Shown here piece after piece: positions 34,381 through 41,396 of a stretch of 64,000 nt of DNA. Source of the DNA: an uncultured Prevotellaceae bacterium (GTDB taxonomy: Bacteria; Bacteroidota; Bacteroidia; Bacteroidales; Muribaculaceae). The DNA is taken from positions 119,789 through 183,788 of the forward strand of contig CAJLMA010000006.1 of assembly GCA_905207705.1 (NCBI GenBank). Direction: 5' to 3'. The notes beneath the pieces are model-generated. The model did no database searches and had not been told where the DNA came from. It worked only from the letters and a program-made list of their open reading frames with translations. The translations under genes and the position numbers were made by a program. The first letter of the stretch is position 1. Each line of letters starts with the position of its first letter.

Positions 34381-36162
34381 ATGAAACGATGCCACATATT
34401 ACTTTTGGCCGCATCAATGACCGTTGCAACATATGCGCAAAAGGCCGATTTGAGCAAGGAAATAACCATCGACAAGGACTTCGTGCCAATTGAGCAAAAA
34501 GCATCCAAGGCAAATGCTTTGCCCGAAGTGTACAAAGCCGACATATCCGATGAAAAATCGATAGAATACAGCGACTGGGCTGTTCCTGCCGAGGTGCCCG
34601 CCTCGGCTGTCACCCTGTCGCCATACGGATACCTCACTTCGCGGGATTTTGCCTCCCGACGCGGATATTTCGAGTTTGGCATAGGCTCTCACCTTGACAT
34701 GATAGGTAGTGCCGGTTACCGAATTATCGACATGGACGACACAAAACTCGGCATTTGGATGCAGCACAATTCCACATGGACAGGCGACAACACGTCCGAA
34801 AACACCTTCCATGCAATAGACCAGCAATGGAACGACAACAACATCGGAATAGACTTCGCCCACAGGTTCGACAAAGGGACATTGACGACCGATGCTTTCT
34901 TCCACTATAACAATTTCAACTACTTTGGCCGTTATGATGAGAACTGGTATGCGCCCGACTCTGTGCAATCGATCAATGAATTCAGGATCGACATCGGCTG
35001 GATGGGTCCGTTCCACAAGGATGAAGGTTTCAATTACTCAATTAAGACAATATACAATTACTTCGGCTTCTCCGAAGACATTTTCACCCCTGTCCAAGGA
35101 AACAGTGAAAACCACCTTAAGGTATCTTTCAATGGTGAATTTGCAAGTAGCGAACATTCTCACATTGGACTCAACGCACAATTCGACTTCTTGAATTACA
35201 CTTTGCACGAATATGTAGGCATCAACTATGAACCGGGAGCAGGCAACATGACCGATGGCAGCTACTCGCTCGATTCGCATGTCAACCTTGGCATAATCTC
35301 ATTGAACCCCTACTATTCCTACCAAAACAAACGGCTGAGCGCAACCGTGGGATTGACCGCCGACATATCGTTCAACGACAACACAATCCTACGCCTTGCC
35401 CCCGATGTGGAATTCGGATACGACTTCACTCGCGGATTCAAATTCTATGCAAAAGCTCAGGGAGGGAAAACTGTCAACACGCTAAGCCGAATGTTCTCCA
35501 TAAACAGGTACATCAACCCACGCATAGTCCCTGTCAACCCATATACGCCAATAGACATCGAAGGCGGATTCAAAATCGGGCCATTCTCGGGATTCCATGC
35601 ATCAGTGTACGGTGGATATGCTTTAGCTCATGACATCCAGATGCCGTTCCTTTACAACGTCTCCACCCCGGGTGATATGTTTGACACCTACAATCGTAGC
35701 ATTTCGAGATACAAAGCCATGGACTTGTCGGGCTGGAAAGTCGGTGGGGAAATAGGATATGAATTTGGCCAAATAGCCAAAGTGAACGTGGCGGCCACAT
35801 ATTCACCGCAATCAAAAGACAACGGATATCTGCTTGGCGAAGACCGTGCAGAATTTGTCCTTGATGCCAACCTGCTGGTGCACCCTATAAAAAACCTCAC
35901 GATTGGAGCCAGTTACAAACTACGCGCCAACCGGTCGGTAATTTACTCCGAAGAAGTCGGAGCGGCTCCCACGATGACATATTGGTACAAGCAAGACCTT
36001 GGAAGCGTAAGCGATCTCGGAGTCGGAGCATGCTACCGCCTGAACGACCTTATAGGATTCATGCTCGAAGCCGACAACTTGCTCAATCGCAAGTGGGATG
36101 AATACTTCGGCATGGGGGCTCAAGGAATAGGAGTCGTTGGCGGCATAAGCCTCCTGTTTTAA
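34381..36162 (+). CDS. Outer-membrane beta-barrel protein (TonB-receptor-like)
   Basis: A 593-residue outer-membrane protein. The ATG at 34381 (MKRCHILLLAASMTVATYAQ) gives a clean signal peptide; upstream in-frame codons lie inside the TPR gene. After a linker with SKEITIDKDFVPIEQKA it alternates short-turn and long aromatic strands, for example GYFEFGIGSHLDMIGSAGYR, with the last strand ending GVVGGISLLF (terminal Phe, as in barrels recognised by BamA). No plug domain is evident, so it is shorter than true SusC-type receptors and may be a porin-like barrel. C-terminal segment DLIGFMLEADNLLNRKWDEY is typical of TonB-dependent receptors. The gene follows the TPR gene by 16 bases. Confidence 0.82.
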   Translation: MKRCHILLLAASMTVATYAQKADLSKEITIDKDFVPIEQKASKANALPEVYKADISDEKSIEYSDWAVPAEVPASAVTLSPYGYLTSRDFASRRGYFEFGIGSHLDMIGSAGYRIIDMDDTKLGIWMQHNSTWTGDNTSENTFHAIDQQWNDNNIGIDFAHRFDKGTLTTDAFFHYNNFNYFGRYDENWYAPDSVQSINEFRIDIGWMGPFHKDEGFNYSIKTIYNYFGFSEDIFTPVQGNSENHLKVSFNGEFASSEHSHIGLNAQFDFLNYTLHEYVGINYEPGAGNMTDGSYSLDSHVNLGIISLNPYYSYQNKRLSATVGLTADISFNDNTILRLAPDVEFGYDFTRGFKFYAKAQGGKTVNTLSRMFSINRYINPRIVPVNPYTPIDIEGGFKIGPFSGFHASVYGGYALAHDIQMPFLYNVSTPGDMFDTYNRSISRYKAMDLSGWKVGGEIGYEFGQIAKVNVAATYSPQSKDNGYLLGEDRAEFVLDANLLVHPIKNLTIGASYKLRANRSVIYSEEVGAAPTMTYWYKQDLGSVSDLGVGACYRLNDLIGFMLEADNLLNRKWDEYFGMGAQGIGVVGGISLLF

Positions 36163-36222
36163 GCCTGGAACATCAAGAAAAAGCGAAAAATTGAAGAAGC
36201 GGTAATTTTTTTGCCGAATTAT

Positions 36223-36253
36223 TTTGCAAAAACAGAAAAAGACTGTATCTTTG
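36223..36253 (+). promoter_or_regulatory. Promoter of tRNA-Leu
   Basis: TTTG (36223-36226), 19 bases, TATCTTTG (36246-36253), ending 12 bases before the tRNA 5' end. Textbook Bacteroidetes spacing. Confidence 0.75.
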
Positions 36254-36265
36254 CACCGCAAATCA

Positions 36266-36352
36266 GCCCAGATGGCGGAATTGGTAGACGCGCTGGTCTC
36301 AAACACCAGTGGATTCACTTCCATGCCGGTTCGATCCCGGCTCTGGGTACCA
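36266..36352 (+). tRNA. tRNA-Leu (anticodon CAA)
   Basis: An 87-base class II tRNA with acceptor GCCCAGA/TCTGGGT, D arm GCGGAATTGGTAGACGC, anticodon arm CTGGT-CTCAAAC-ACCAG (anticodon CAA), a long variable arm TGGATTCACTTCCA, T arm GCCGG-TTCGATC-CCGGC, and encoded ACCA end. The accessory operon lies just beyond it in the opposite direction. Confidence 0.97.
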
Positions 36353-36357
36353 CCAAA

Positions 36358-36400
36358 AGAGGTAATTATTTGAAAATCAAATAACTACCTCTTTTTCTTT
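36358..36400 (+). terminator. Intrinsic terminator after tRNA-Leu
   Basis: Stem AGAGGTAATTATTTG with CAAATAACTACCTCT (one A/C mismatch), loop AAAAT, then TTTTTCTTTT. Clear intrinsic terminator. Confidence 0.88.
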
Positions 36401-36422
36401 TCTCCAGATGTTCCCATAGAAC

Positions 36423-36438
36423 CCTCTAAATTTAGAGG
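36423..36438. repeat. 16-bp perfect palindrome
   Basis: CCTCTAAATTTAGAGG is its own reverse complement. It lies between the tRNA terminator and the 3' end of the accessory operon. It could be a protein-binding site or part of a minus-strand terminator; nothing decides this. The rest of 36401-36577 has no visible gene. Confidence 0.6.
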
Positions 36439-36577
36439 CCCGAATCCCATCAATCAATCAACAAGACCTACCAGGTAATATTGTCAAATTCTTCCACATT
36501 CCTATGAACATTTTTAGCAATTCCCTACATCATAATTGTATCCTTCAGACAAACAGCTCAGTAAGACTATTCTTCCA

Positions 36578-37060
36578 TTACGAATAATTCTTGACCCTCC
36601 GTTTCTCAATTCCATCTATCAGATACATACATCGTGTACCAAAAGAGGGAAATAGTTTTTCTGATGCATTATTTGGCTTGAACACATCGACTGTTTCATC
36701 GTATTTATATAGGTCTTTATTATACAGCGTTTTTACAGATTTGTCTTCTGATAAAGAGATTGTCTGAATTGCTATCATCTTATTCTCTTCCAATTCTCTG
36801 CAGAAACATATGAAACTACAAACCTCAAAATATATTTTCAAAGTTTCCATGATTCTTTCCTGTATTTTTTCAGGAGAATCAACATTGGCATTATAATATA
36901 GAGTTAGGCACTTTTTAGGCGTTTGTTGTCATTTTATGGTAGGGAATCCCAATCTGCTTTTAAATATTCCGGCGGTTTCCAATTCAATTAATTTGTCGGT
37001 TCGCTTTAACTCGACAAGATGTTTTACGGTTCTTTGCTCTTCTTGTGTTAGTGTTCTCAT
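36578..37060 (-). pseudogene. Unrecognised gene split by one in-frame TGA
   Basis: Read from the ATG at 37058-37060, the frame gives 43 codons (MRTLTQEEQRTVKHLVELKR onward to FPTIK), one TGA at 36929-36931, then continues open and in frame for 116 codons to a stop at 36578. The second half can also start at an internal ATG at 36850 (METLKIYFEV). Both halves have the same composition, so they look like one 160-residue protein interrupted by a nonsense change (for example TGG to TGA), a sequencing error, or readthrough. No family is recognised. It follows the FRG-domain gene by 44 bases, last in the accessory operon. Confidence 0.6.
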
Positions 37061-37104
37061 GGATGTCTTTAAATATTAGTTATTGTATATAGAGAGACTA
37101 TACC

Positions 37105-38076
37105 TTACAGATTTTTAAGGAAGTCTTTGTAAGCATTTTTTGCAAGCTGGTTTATGTCCGGGAATAATAAAGATTCAGATAGTCCTTGCAGATAATGTTT
37201 CCGCACATATTCCGCTAAAGATTTATGAATATCAATGCACCATATCTTTGGCAAACAGGCAGATTGGCCGATATATTCTTCCATTGGCATACAATCATTG
37301 TTATATAGAATAAAGCATCCTTTCTGTGCGATTATATTGAGATTTGACCAGTATAGACCTTCATGTGTATATGGAGTGGTAATTTCCTTGAATTTGAGAG
37401 GATTATCTATAAACATCATTTTGATGGCACACAATCCGTCATCATAAAGAGGATGTCTTTTTATCCATCTCGTATAAATATCCACGTCAAACTGTTTATC
37501 TACAGTTCCAGGGTATTTTGAAATAATATCTTCATACATGGCAACACCGGCATCTAACCCATTGTTTAGGAACTCATCCATTTTTACAAGTTGATCTCCG
37601 TATTTATCAGTATCAATATAGTATAGAGAAAAATAGTCATCGATTTCACTGTCTGAACATCCTTCTGACAGTCCTTTAGTTGCAAAATACAGTGCAGTTT
37701 TGTAGTCATAGGTAAAGTCCAGTAATGGGGTTGGCGCGGAATAATGCTGCAACAGGCCTAAATACAACAAATCCGTCGGTATAATATTCAAAGACTTGTA
37801 ATAATCTATAAGGGTGACATTGTTACGCAGACTCGTAATCATGGAATCTACCATAAGATTTATTGAGGAGTGACGGCCCAGACCGTTGCAAATCCAACTG
37901 CGCTGAACAGACGTGTAAACCTTGTACTTAGCTTCATTGACTCCTCTAAAAATGCAGTTCGGACTAAATTCCTGTAATTTCTCAAGATGGAAATCCAATA
38001 CATCTTTTGTATCCATTTTTATATGAGAAAATAACGTTGCCTTTTCTTCTAAAGATTTATATTCAGGTAGTTTCAT
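37105..38076 (-). CDS. FRG-domain protein
   Basis: A 323-residue cytoplasmic protein with an FRG domain, named for its Phe-Arg-Gly motif: IFRG at about 42-45, YTSVQRSWI at about 54-62, and the long signature LGLLQHYSAPTPLLDFTYDY (about 106-125) followed by KTALYFA. FRG proteins are widespread in bacteria, often in variable regions, and have been tied to defence contexts; their chemistry is not established. The C-terminal 150 residues are not recognised. It lies 56 bases after the 435-residue protein gene on the same strand. Base composition is AT-richer than the core genes, suggesting transfer. Confidence 0.85.
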   Translation of the reverse strand: MKLPEYKSLEEKATLFSHIKMDTKDVLDFHLEKLQEFSPNCIFRGVNEAKYKVYTSVQRSWICNGLGRHSSINLMVDSMITSLRNNVTLIDYYKSLNIIPTDLLYLGLLQHYSAPTPLLDFTYDYKTALYFATKGLSEGCSDSEIDDYFSLYYIDTDKYGDQLVKMDEFLNNGLDAGVAMYEDIISKYPGTVDKQFDVDIYTRWIKRHPLYDDGLCAIKMMFIDNPLKFKEITTPYTHEGLYWSNLNIIAQKGCFILYNNDCMPMEEYIGQSACLPKIWCIDIHKSLAEYVRKHYLQGLSESLLFPDINQLAKNAYKDFLKNL

Positions 38077-38132
38077 AATTATTTAATGCCACATATAAAG
38101 GCAGTGTTCAGTAGTATATGATTATTCTTAAA

Positions 38133-39440
38133 TTAGTCAGGAATTGCGTAAGCATAAAATTTCTGGCCTAAAAAATCGCTTATCGCATTTGCGACAACTC
38201 TCATAACATCAAATCCAAAATATTCATTTCCAGTAAATGGTCTGTTTATCTCAATATAATATCTGCCTTCACCGAAACAACAAGCGATACCTTTGTTCAT
38301 CATTCCTTGTGTAACTTCGGTATACTCATCTGTACATAATTTCATATGTGATATAGGGTAGAAATATGTGTCTCCACCATAACTTTCTAATTGCTTTTCA
38401 TATTCAGAATCAAATACCGAACCTGCAATTTCCAGGGCTTTTTCAATATTTAAATAAATCTCATTATTAACATATTTTAACTTTAACTTACTAAAATGTG
38501 TGTTTACAATATCGTCAATCTTTATTTGTGAAAAAGAATCATGTTTAGATAATTCTTCAATAGAAACAACTCCAATACGTAAAAGCATTTCTAAATCATA
38601 TTCATAGCCATAATTAGTAGCCTTTGAATTATACATATTTGCAAGCTGCTCTAAGATTATATCTTTTTCCTCATCTGTTTCAACAATCACAAATGCGTCT
38701 TTAATAGGGTTATTATAGTTGCTTCTATCTAGCAAGAATGGTAATCCAGGGACAACCCAATGATCATCTTTGATTGGTAATCTCCATTCTCTTTCAAAAG
38801 TCCAGTCAACATTTTTATCTTGGGATAACTTTGTATAAACATACCGAAATTGCTCGTTAATCCCCAATCCGCATGATGAAGCCAGTGTTCTCAATCCATA
38901 TCCCCAATAAGCATCACCTTCTTCTGATTCTTTATGTTGACCAGAAAGCCCATATATCACATTTCTAGCTCCAGCCATAAATAATTCATTTTTTTTGAAG
39001 GCTATTCCATATTTACCAACAAATTGAGAACCTGATTGTCTTTTGTTTGCATAATCTATTAGAGCGTATAGAGGCATTTCTGTAAAGCATATAGCTGAAT
39101 ATGGACCATAAACAGTTGGCATTGTATTTCTAAAAGACCATCCTGAACGAATGAACCCATCATGAATGATTCTTTGTATAACTTCAAATGCTGTTGCATT
39201 ATTATCTAACTCCCAATCATAGTTAAAACTTTGGTCAAAAATAGATACGGGATTATTGGGTGCCGTATAATAATCTGGAAACTGCAACTCACTTCTATTT
39301 ATAGTACACCCTTCAAGTTCTGCGCCTTCTACCATTTCATTCAACTGAACCTCAAAACTAGTCTCAGGTGTTCTTTCATGAACAAAATGAATAATCCATG
39401 ATGTTAAATCAATTCTTGTCTGATGTTGCCAATCTGCCAT
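38133..39440 (-). CDS. 435-residue protein of unknown function in the accessory operon
   Basis: A soluble protein without signal or membrane helix. Early residues TSWIIHFVHERTPE are followed by IIHDGFIRSGWSFRNTMPTV, then YGPYSAICFTEMPLYALIDY (about 111-130), GKYGIAFKKNELFMAGARNV, and DWTFEREWRLPIKDDHWVVP (about 209-228). The order of a cysteine-bearing CFTE motif, a tyrosine-rich segment, then a WxxExEWR-type motif recalls the DUF2971-like group, whose members report on surroundings in defence islands, but I cannot place it firmly. The C-terminal 150 residues form a separate region. It carries its own promoter box at 39457-39464. Composition is AT-rich. Function unknown. Confidence 0.75.
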   Translation of the reverse strand: MADWQHQTRIDLTSWIIHFVHERTPETSFEVQLNEMVEGAELEGCTINRSELQFPDYYTAPNNPVSIFDQSFNYDWELDNNATAFEVIQRIIHDGFIRSGWSFRNTMPTVYGPYSAICFTEMPLYALIDYANKRQSGSQFVGKYGIAFKKNELFMAGARNVIYGLSGQHKESEEGDAYWGYGLRTLASSCGLGINEQFRYVYTKLSQDKNVDWTFEREWRLPIKDDHWVVPGLPFLLDRSNYNNPIKDAFVIVETDEEKDIILEQLANMYNSKATNYGYEYDLEMLLRIGVVSIEELSKHDSFSQIKIDDIVNTHFSKLKLKYVNNEIYLNIEKALEIAGSVFDSEYEKQLESYGGDTYFYPISHMKLCTDEYTEVTQGMMNKGIACCFGEGRYYIEINRPFTGNEYFGFDVMRVVANAISDFLGQKFYAYAIPD

Positions 39441-39456
39441 ATAAACAATTTTTCTG

Positions 39457-39464
39457 CAAAGGTA
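39457..39464 (-). promoter_or_regulatory. Promoter -7 box within the accessory operon
   Basis: The minus strand reads TACCTTTG, 16 bases before the ATG of the 435-residue protein gene, giving a very short leader. It lets this gene and FRG be expressed apart from the restriction genes. Confidence 0.5.
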
Positions 39465-39521
39465 CTGCGTTTTTGCAAATGAATATATTCTTAGAATATA
39501 TAGAATCTAGCAATGAATATA

Positions 39522-39851
39522 TTATAGCTCCTTCTGAATACGTTTCAAGATCTTAAAAATATGGATGTCGGGACATTCGTTTTCTTCCCAATGCTTAGAT
39601 TCAGCTTCCCATAAATATCTAACAATTGTTTTTATGCCTTCTAATATTTCGGGGTTGAGTATCGCATAACAACGCATCTTTAATTTTGAGAAGTTATTCT
39701 CCTCTATCCATTTGTTGTTTTTATATAAGTTTGCTAATGCTTCTTCTTTTGTTTCTCCGTCTTCAATGCCTAAGACTTGTAAACTTTCAAGTTCTTCATT
39801 ATTTGGGGCGATGGTATAACCTTCGTCGGTATAAAAAATATAAGTACTCAT
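39522..39851 (-). CDS. Small acidic protein of unknown function
   Basis: A 109-residue protein rich in Glu and Lys, starting at the ATG at 39849-39851 (MSTYIFYTDEGYTIAPNNEE). The first 40 residues (DEGYTIAPNNEELESLQVLG, then a Gly-Glu turn and a helix EEALANLYKNNKWI) resemble the small proteins often found beside nucleases or toxins, but no family is recognised. It starts 21 bases after the nuclease stop and lies 81 bases ahead of the 435-residue gene. It could be part of the restriction module or an independent gene. Confidence 0.6.
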   Translation of the reverse strand: MSTYIFYTDEGYTIAPNNEELESLQVLGIEDGETKEEALANLYKNNKWIEENNFSKLKMRCYAILNPEILEGIKTIVRYLWEAESKHWEENECPDIHIFKILKRIQKEL

Positions 39852-39872
39852 TGATTATCAATAATAAAAGGT

Positions 39873-40619
39873 CTAAAGAATAAAGTCTAATAATTGTTTT
39901 TCCTCTTCCATTTCGTATTGCTTGATAAGCGAGTCATAACTTAAGAATGATACACGTTTGTTCAAACGCAAATTGTCAAATGCGTGAAAATGCATTTTAT
40001 ATTCAAATTCAGCTTTACGCTTTATGTCCGCAACGATAGTCATTCTTGCATAAAAATCCTGCAAGTCGTTGAATTTTAATAGAGAATTCTGAATGTCTGT
40101 TGAATGCTCTATTTCAAAAAAGGAGTGGGGCATATTGCGTTCATTGAACCAAATCGTATCAATAGTAGAACTTCGCTTTACTATTTGGGGATAGGAATAA
40201 GAAGGCATCTCTTTGAGAGTGGAAATATCTTGTAGCCTTGTCCCGTCATAGAATCTCTTGTTTTTATCTTGTTTAGGTATGAAAGTTTGCATGTTATGAT
40301 ATTTCCCTATTATTAATAAAATACCTTGATAATATGTGTGATTGAATGTTTTGACATTATCTGAATCCTTGTTTTTTTCGGTCTCAACTATAATTCCTCT
40401 ATCTTCTAATTGCTTCCTGTATTTTTCTAATCCATATAATCCGGGCTTGATTTTATAGATACCTTTGGTTTGTTGTACAATACGACGAATACTCGCAAAT
40501 GGAGTTTTTGTTTTCCATTCACAATCCTTTATTTTAAAAACTTCTCTATTAAGCTCACCCAATGTAGCAATTCCGCCTAATTTATCTAATGTTTCAATTA
40601 CGGCTTCGTATTGTTTCAT
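39873..40619 (-). CDS. Restriction-type endonuclease with N-terminal winged helix
   Basis: A 248-residue protein. Residues about 1-70 (VIETLDKLGGIATLGELNRE, then ASIRRIVQQTKGIYKIKPGL) form a winged helix of the HB1/ASXL/restriction-endonuclease HTH type. After a linker, a PD-(D/E)xK-like core is suggested by STIDTIWFNE, PHSFFEIEHSTDIQNSL and NDLQDFYARMTIVAD (about 155-200), with Asp then Glu-x-Glu. It begins 3 bases after a methylase remnant, as expected of a type II restriction-modification pair. It has no internal stop or frameshift, so it looks intact. Recognition site unknown. Without a cognate methylase it would be dangerous unless inactive, silent, or guarded by another methylase (inference). 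Confidence 0.7.
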   Translation of the reverse strand: MKQYEAVIETLDKLGGIATLGELNREVFKIKDCEWKTKTPFASIRRIVQQTKGIYKIKPGLYGLEKYRKQLEDRGIIVETEKNKDSDNVKTFNHTYYQGILLIIGKYHNMQTFIPKQDKNKRFYDGTRLQDISTLKEMPSYSYPQIVKRSSTIDTIWFNERNMPHSFFEIEHSTDIQNSLLKFNDLQDFYARMTIVADIKRKAEFEYKMHFHAFDNLRLNKRVSFLSYDSLIKQYEMEEEKQLLDFIL

Positions 40620-40622
40620 AGT

Positions 40623-40982
40623 TTATTTTATTGGAACTGTAGGTATTCTTTTTTGCGTCTTCAGTCTTGATTTGATAATAATCTTCTTGAATAGAGACAA
40701 ACGAACATATAAGTTCATCAGGTTGGTCACGAACAACTTTATAGCAGGTCTCAAATCCGGATTTATAACATTTATAATTGCATGCTTGATATTCCCATGT
40801 GTCTGGAGCATGTGGAATAACATGGCTCCACCTCCCACAAACGGTTCTATGTAGGTGACATTCTCCTTTTTATCGAAGTTGACTGGAAGCAATGCTTCGA
40901 GTTGCCCTATGAGCTGGCTTTTTCCTCCGACCCATTTCACAAAAGGTTTTGCACAAACATTTTCGTCAAGCATCATCTTCAT
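40623..40982 (-). pseudogene. DNA adenine methylase (D12 class), frameshifted and truncated
   Basis: The N-terminal part is a clear Dam-like D12 methylase: KPFVKWVGGKSQLIGQLEAL (SAM-binding region) and YIEPFVGGGAMLFHML, up to NPDL. There the frame shifts; the correct continuation (ETCYKVVRDQPDELICSF, then SIQEDYYQIKTED and NTYSSNK) is readable in the next frame over the following 130 bases, which points to a one-base deletion near 40753. The gene then ends at the nuclease start, so motif IV (DPPY) and the whole C-terminal half are missing. A conserved Asp in NDINPD is also changed to Val. The most likely start is the ATG at 40980-40982, with two more ATGs close by. It cannot be an active methylase. 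Confidence 0.85.
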
Positions 40983-40995
40983 CTCTATTTTCCAA

Positions 40996-41026
40996 CAAAG
41001 ATATTGCATGCTCACAAGAAAACAAA
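40996..41026 (-). promoter_or_regulatory. Promoter of the restriction/accessory operon
   Basis: On the minus strand, TTTG (41023-41026), 19 bases, TATCTTTG (40996-41003). Full consensus match, giving a leader of about ten bases or less before the methylase remnant. Confidence 0.7.
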
Positions 41027-41349
41027 AGAAAAAGAAGCACTCATTTTCCTTCTTCAATCCAACCCACCTATTTACTCATCAAGGCATATAATCTGTTCGA
41101 GTTTCTAAACATGGGAAGCACCGCGAAAAGACCTAATCCATTTGAGGCCTCTGTTGTATTTAAACTTGTGGAGTTACTGCTGGAACAGTTCTTAAAGTAA
41201 CAATAGTTTGTAGGTTTCTACCTTTATCATTACAAATGCTTTATCACATATTCTGCTTCTTTCAAAATCTATACCTGCCAATAACCAATTTGGATTAATT
41301 TTTTTGATTAAAATACACATTCCCTGTCGAGAATTTCCAATTAATTAAC
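41027..41349. other. Gene-free junction between the accessory operon and sulP
   Basis: No gene is supported. A 29-codon plus-strand frame at 41110-41199 (MGSTAKRPNPFEASVVFKLV onward) has protein-like composition and may be the remnant of a lost gene. The upstream part is the promoter region of the restriction operon. Confidence 0.4.
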
Positions 41350-41357
41350 TACTTTTG
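41350..41357 (+). promoter_or_regulatory. Promoter -7 box for sulP
   Basis: TACTTTTG matches TAnnTTTG, 39 bases before the ATG. Confidence 0.5.
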
Positions 41358-41396
41358 CAGCTCTTTTTTGATTTTATAACACGAAACGTCACATTT

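Noticed and set aside
36266..36352. tRNA-Leu as an integration site for the accessory region
   Set aside because: No copy of the tRNA 3' end is seen at the far side (around 41.0-41.4 kb) and there is no integrase, so an integrated element cannot be claimed.
41110..41199. 29-codon frame beginning MGSTAKRPNPFE
   Set aside because: Too short to call; mentioned only as a possible remnant.
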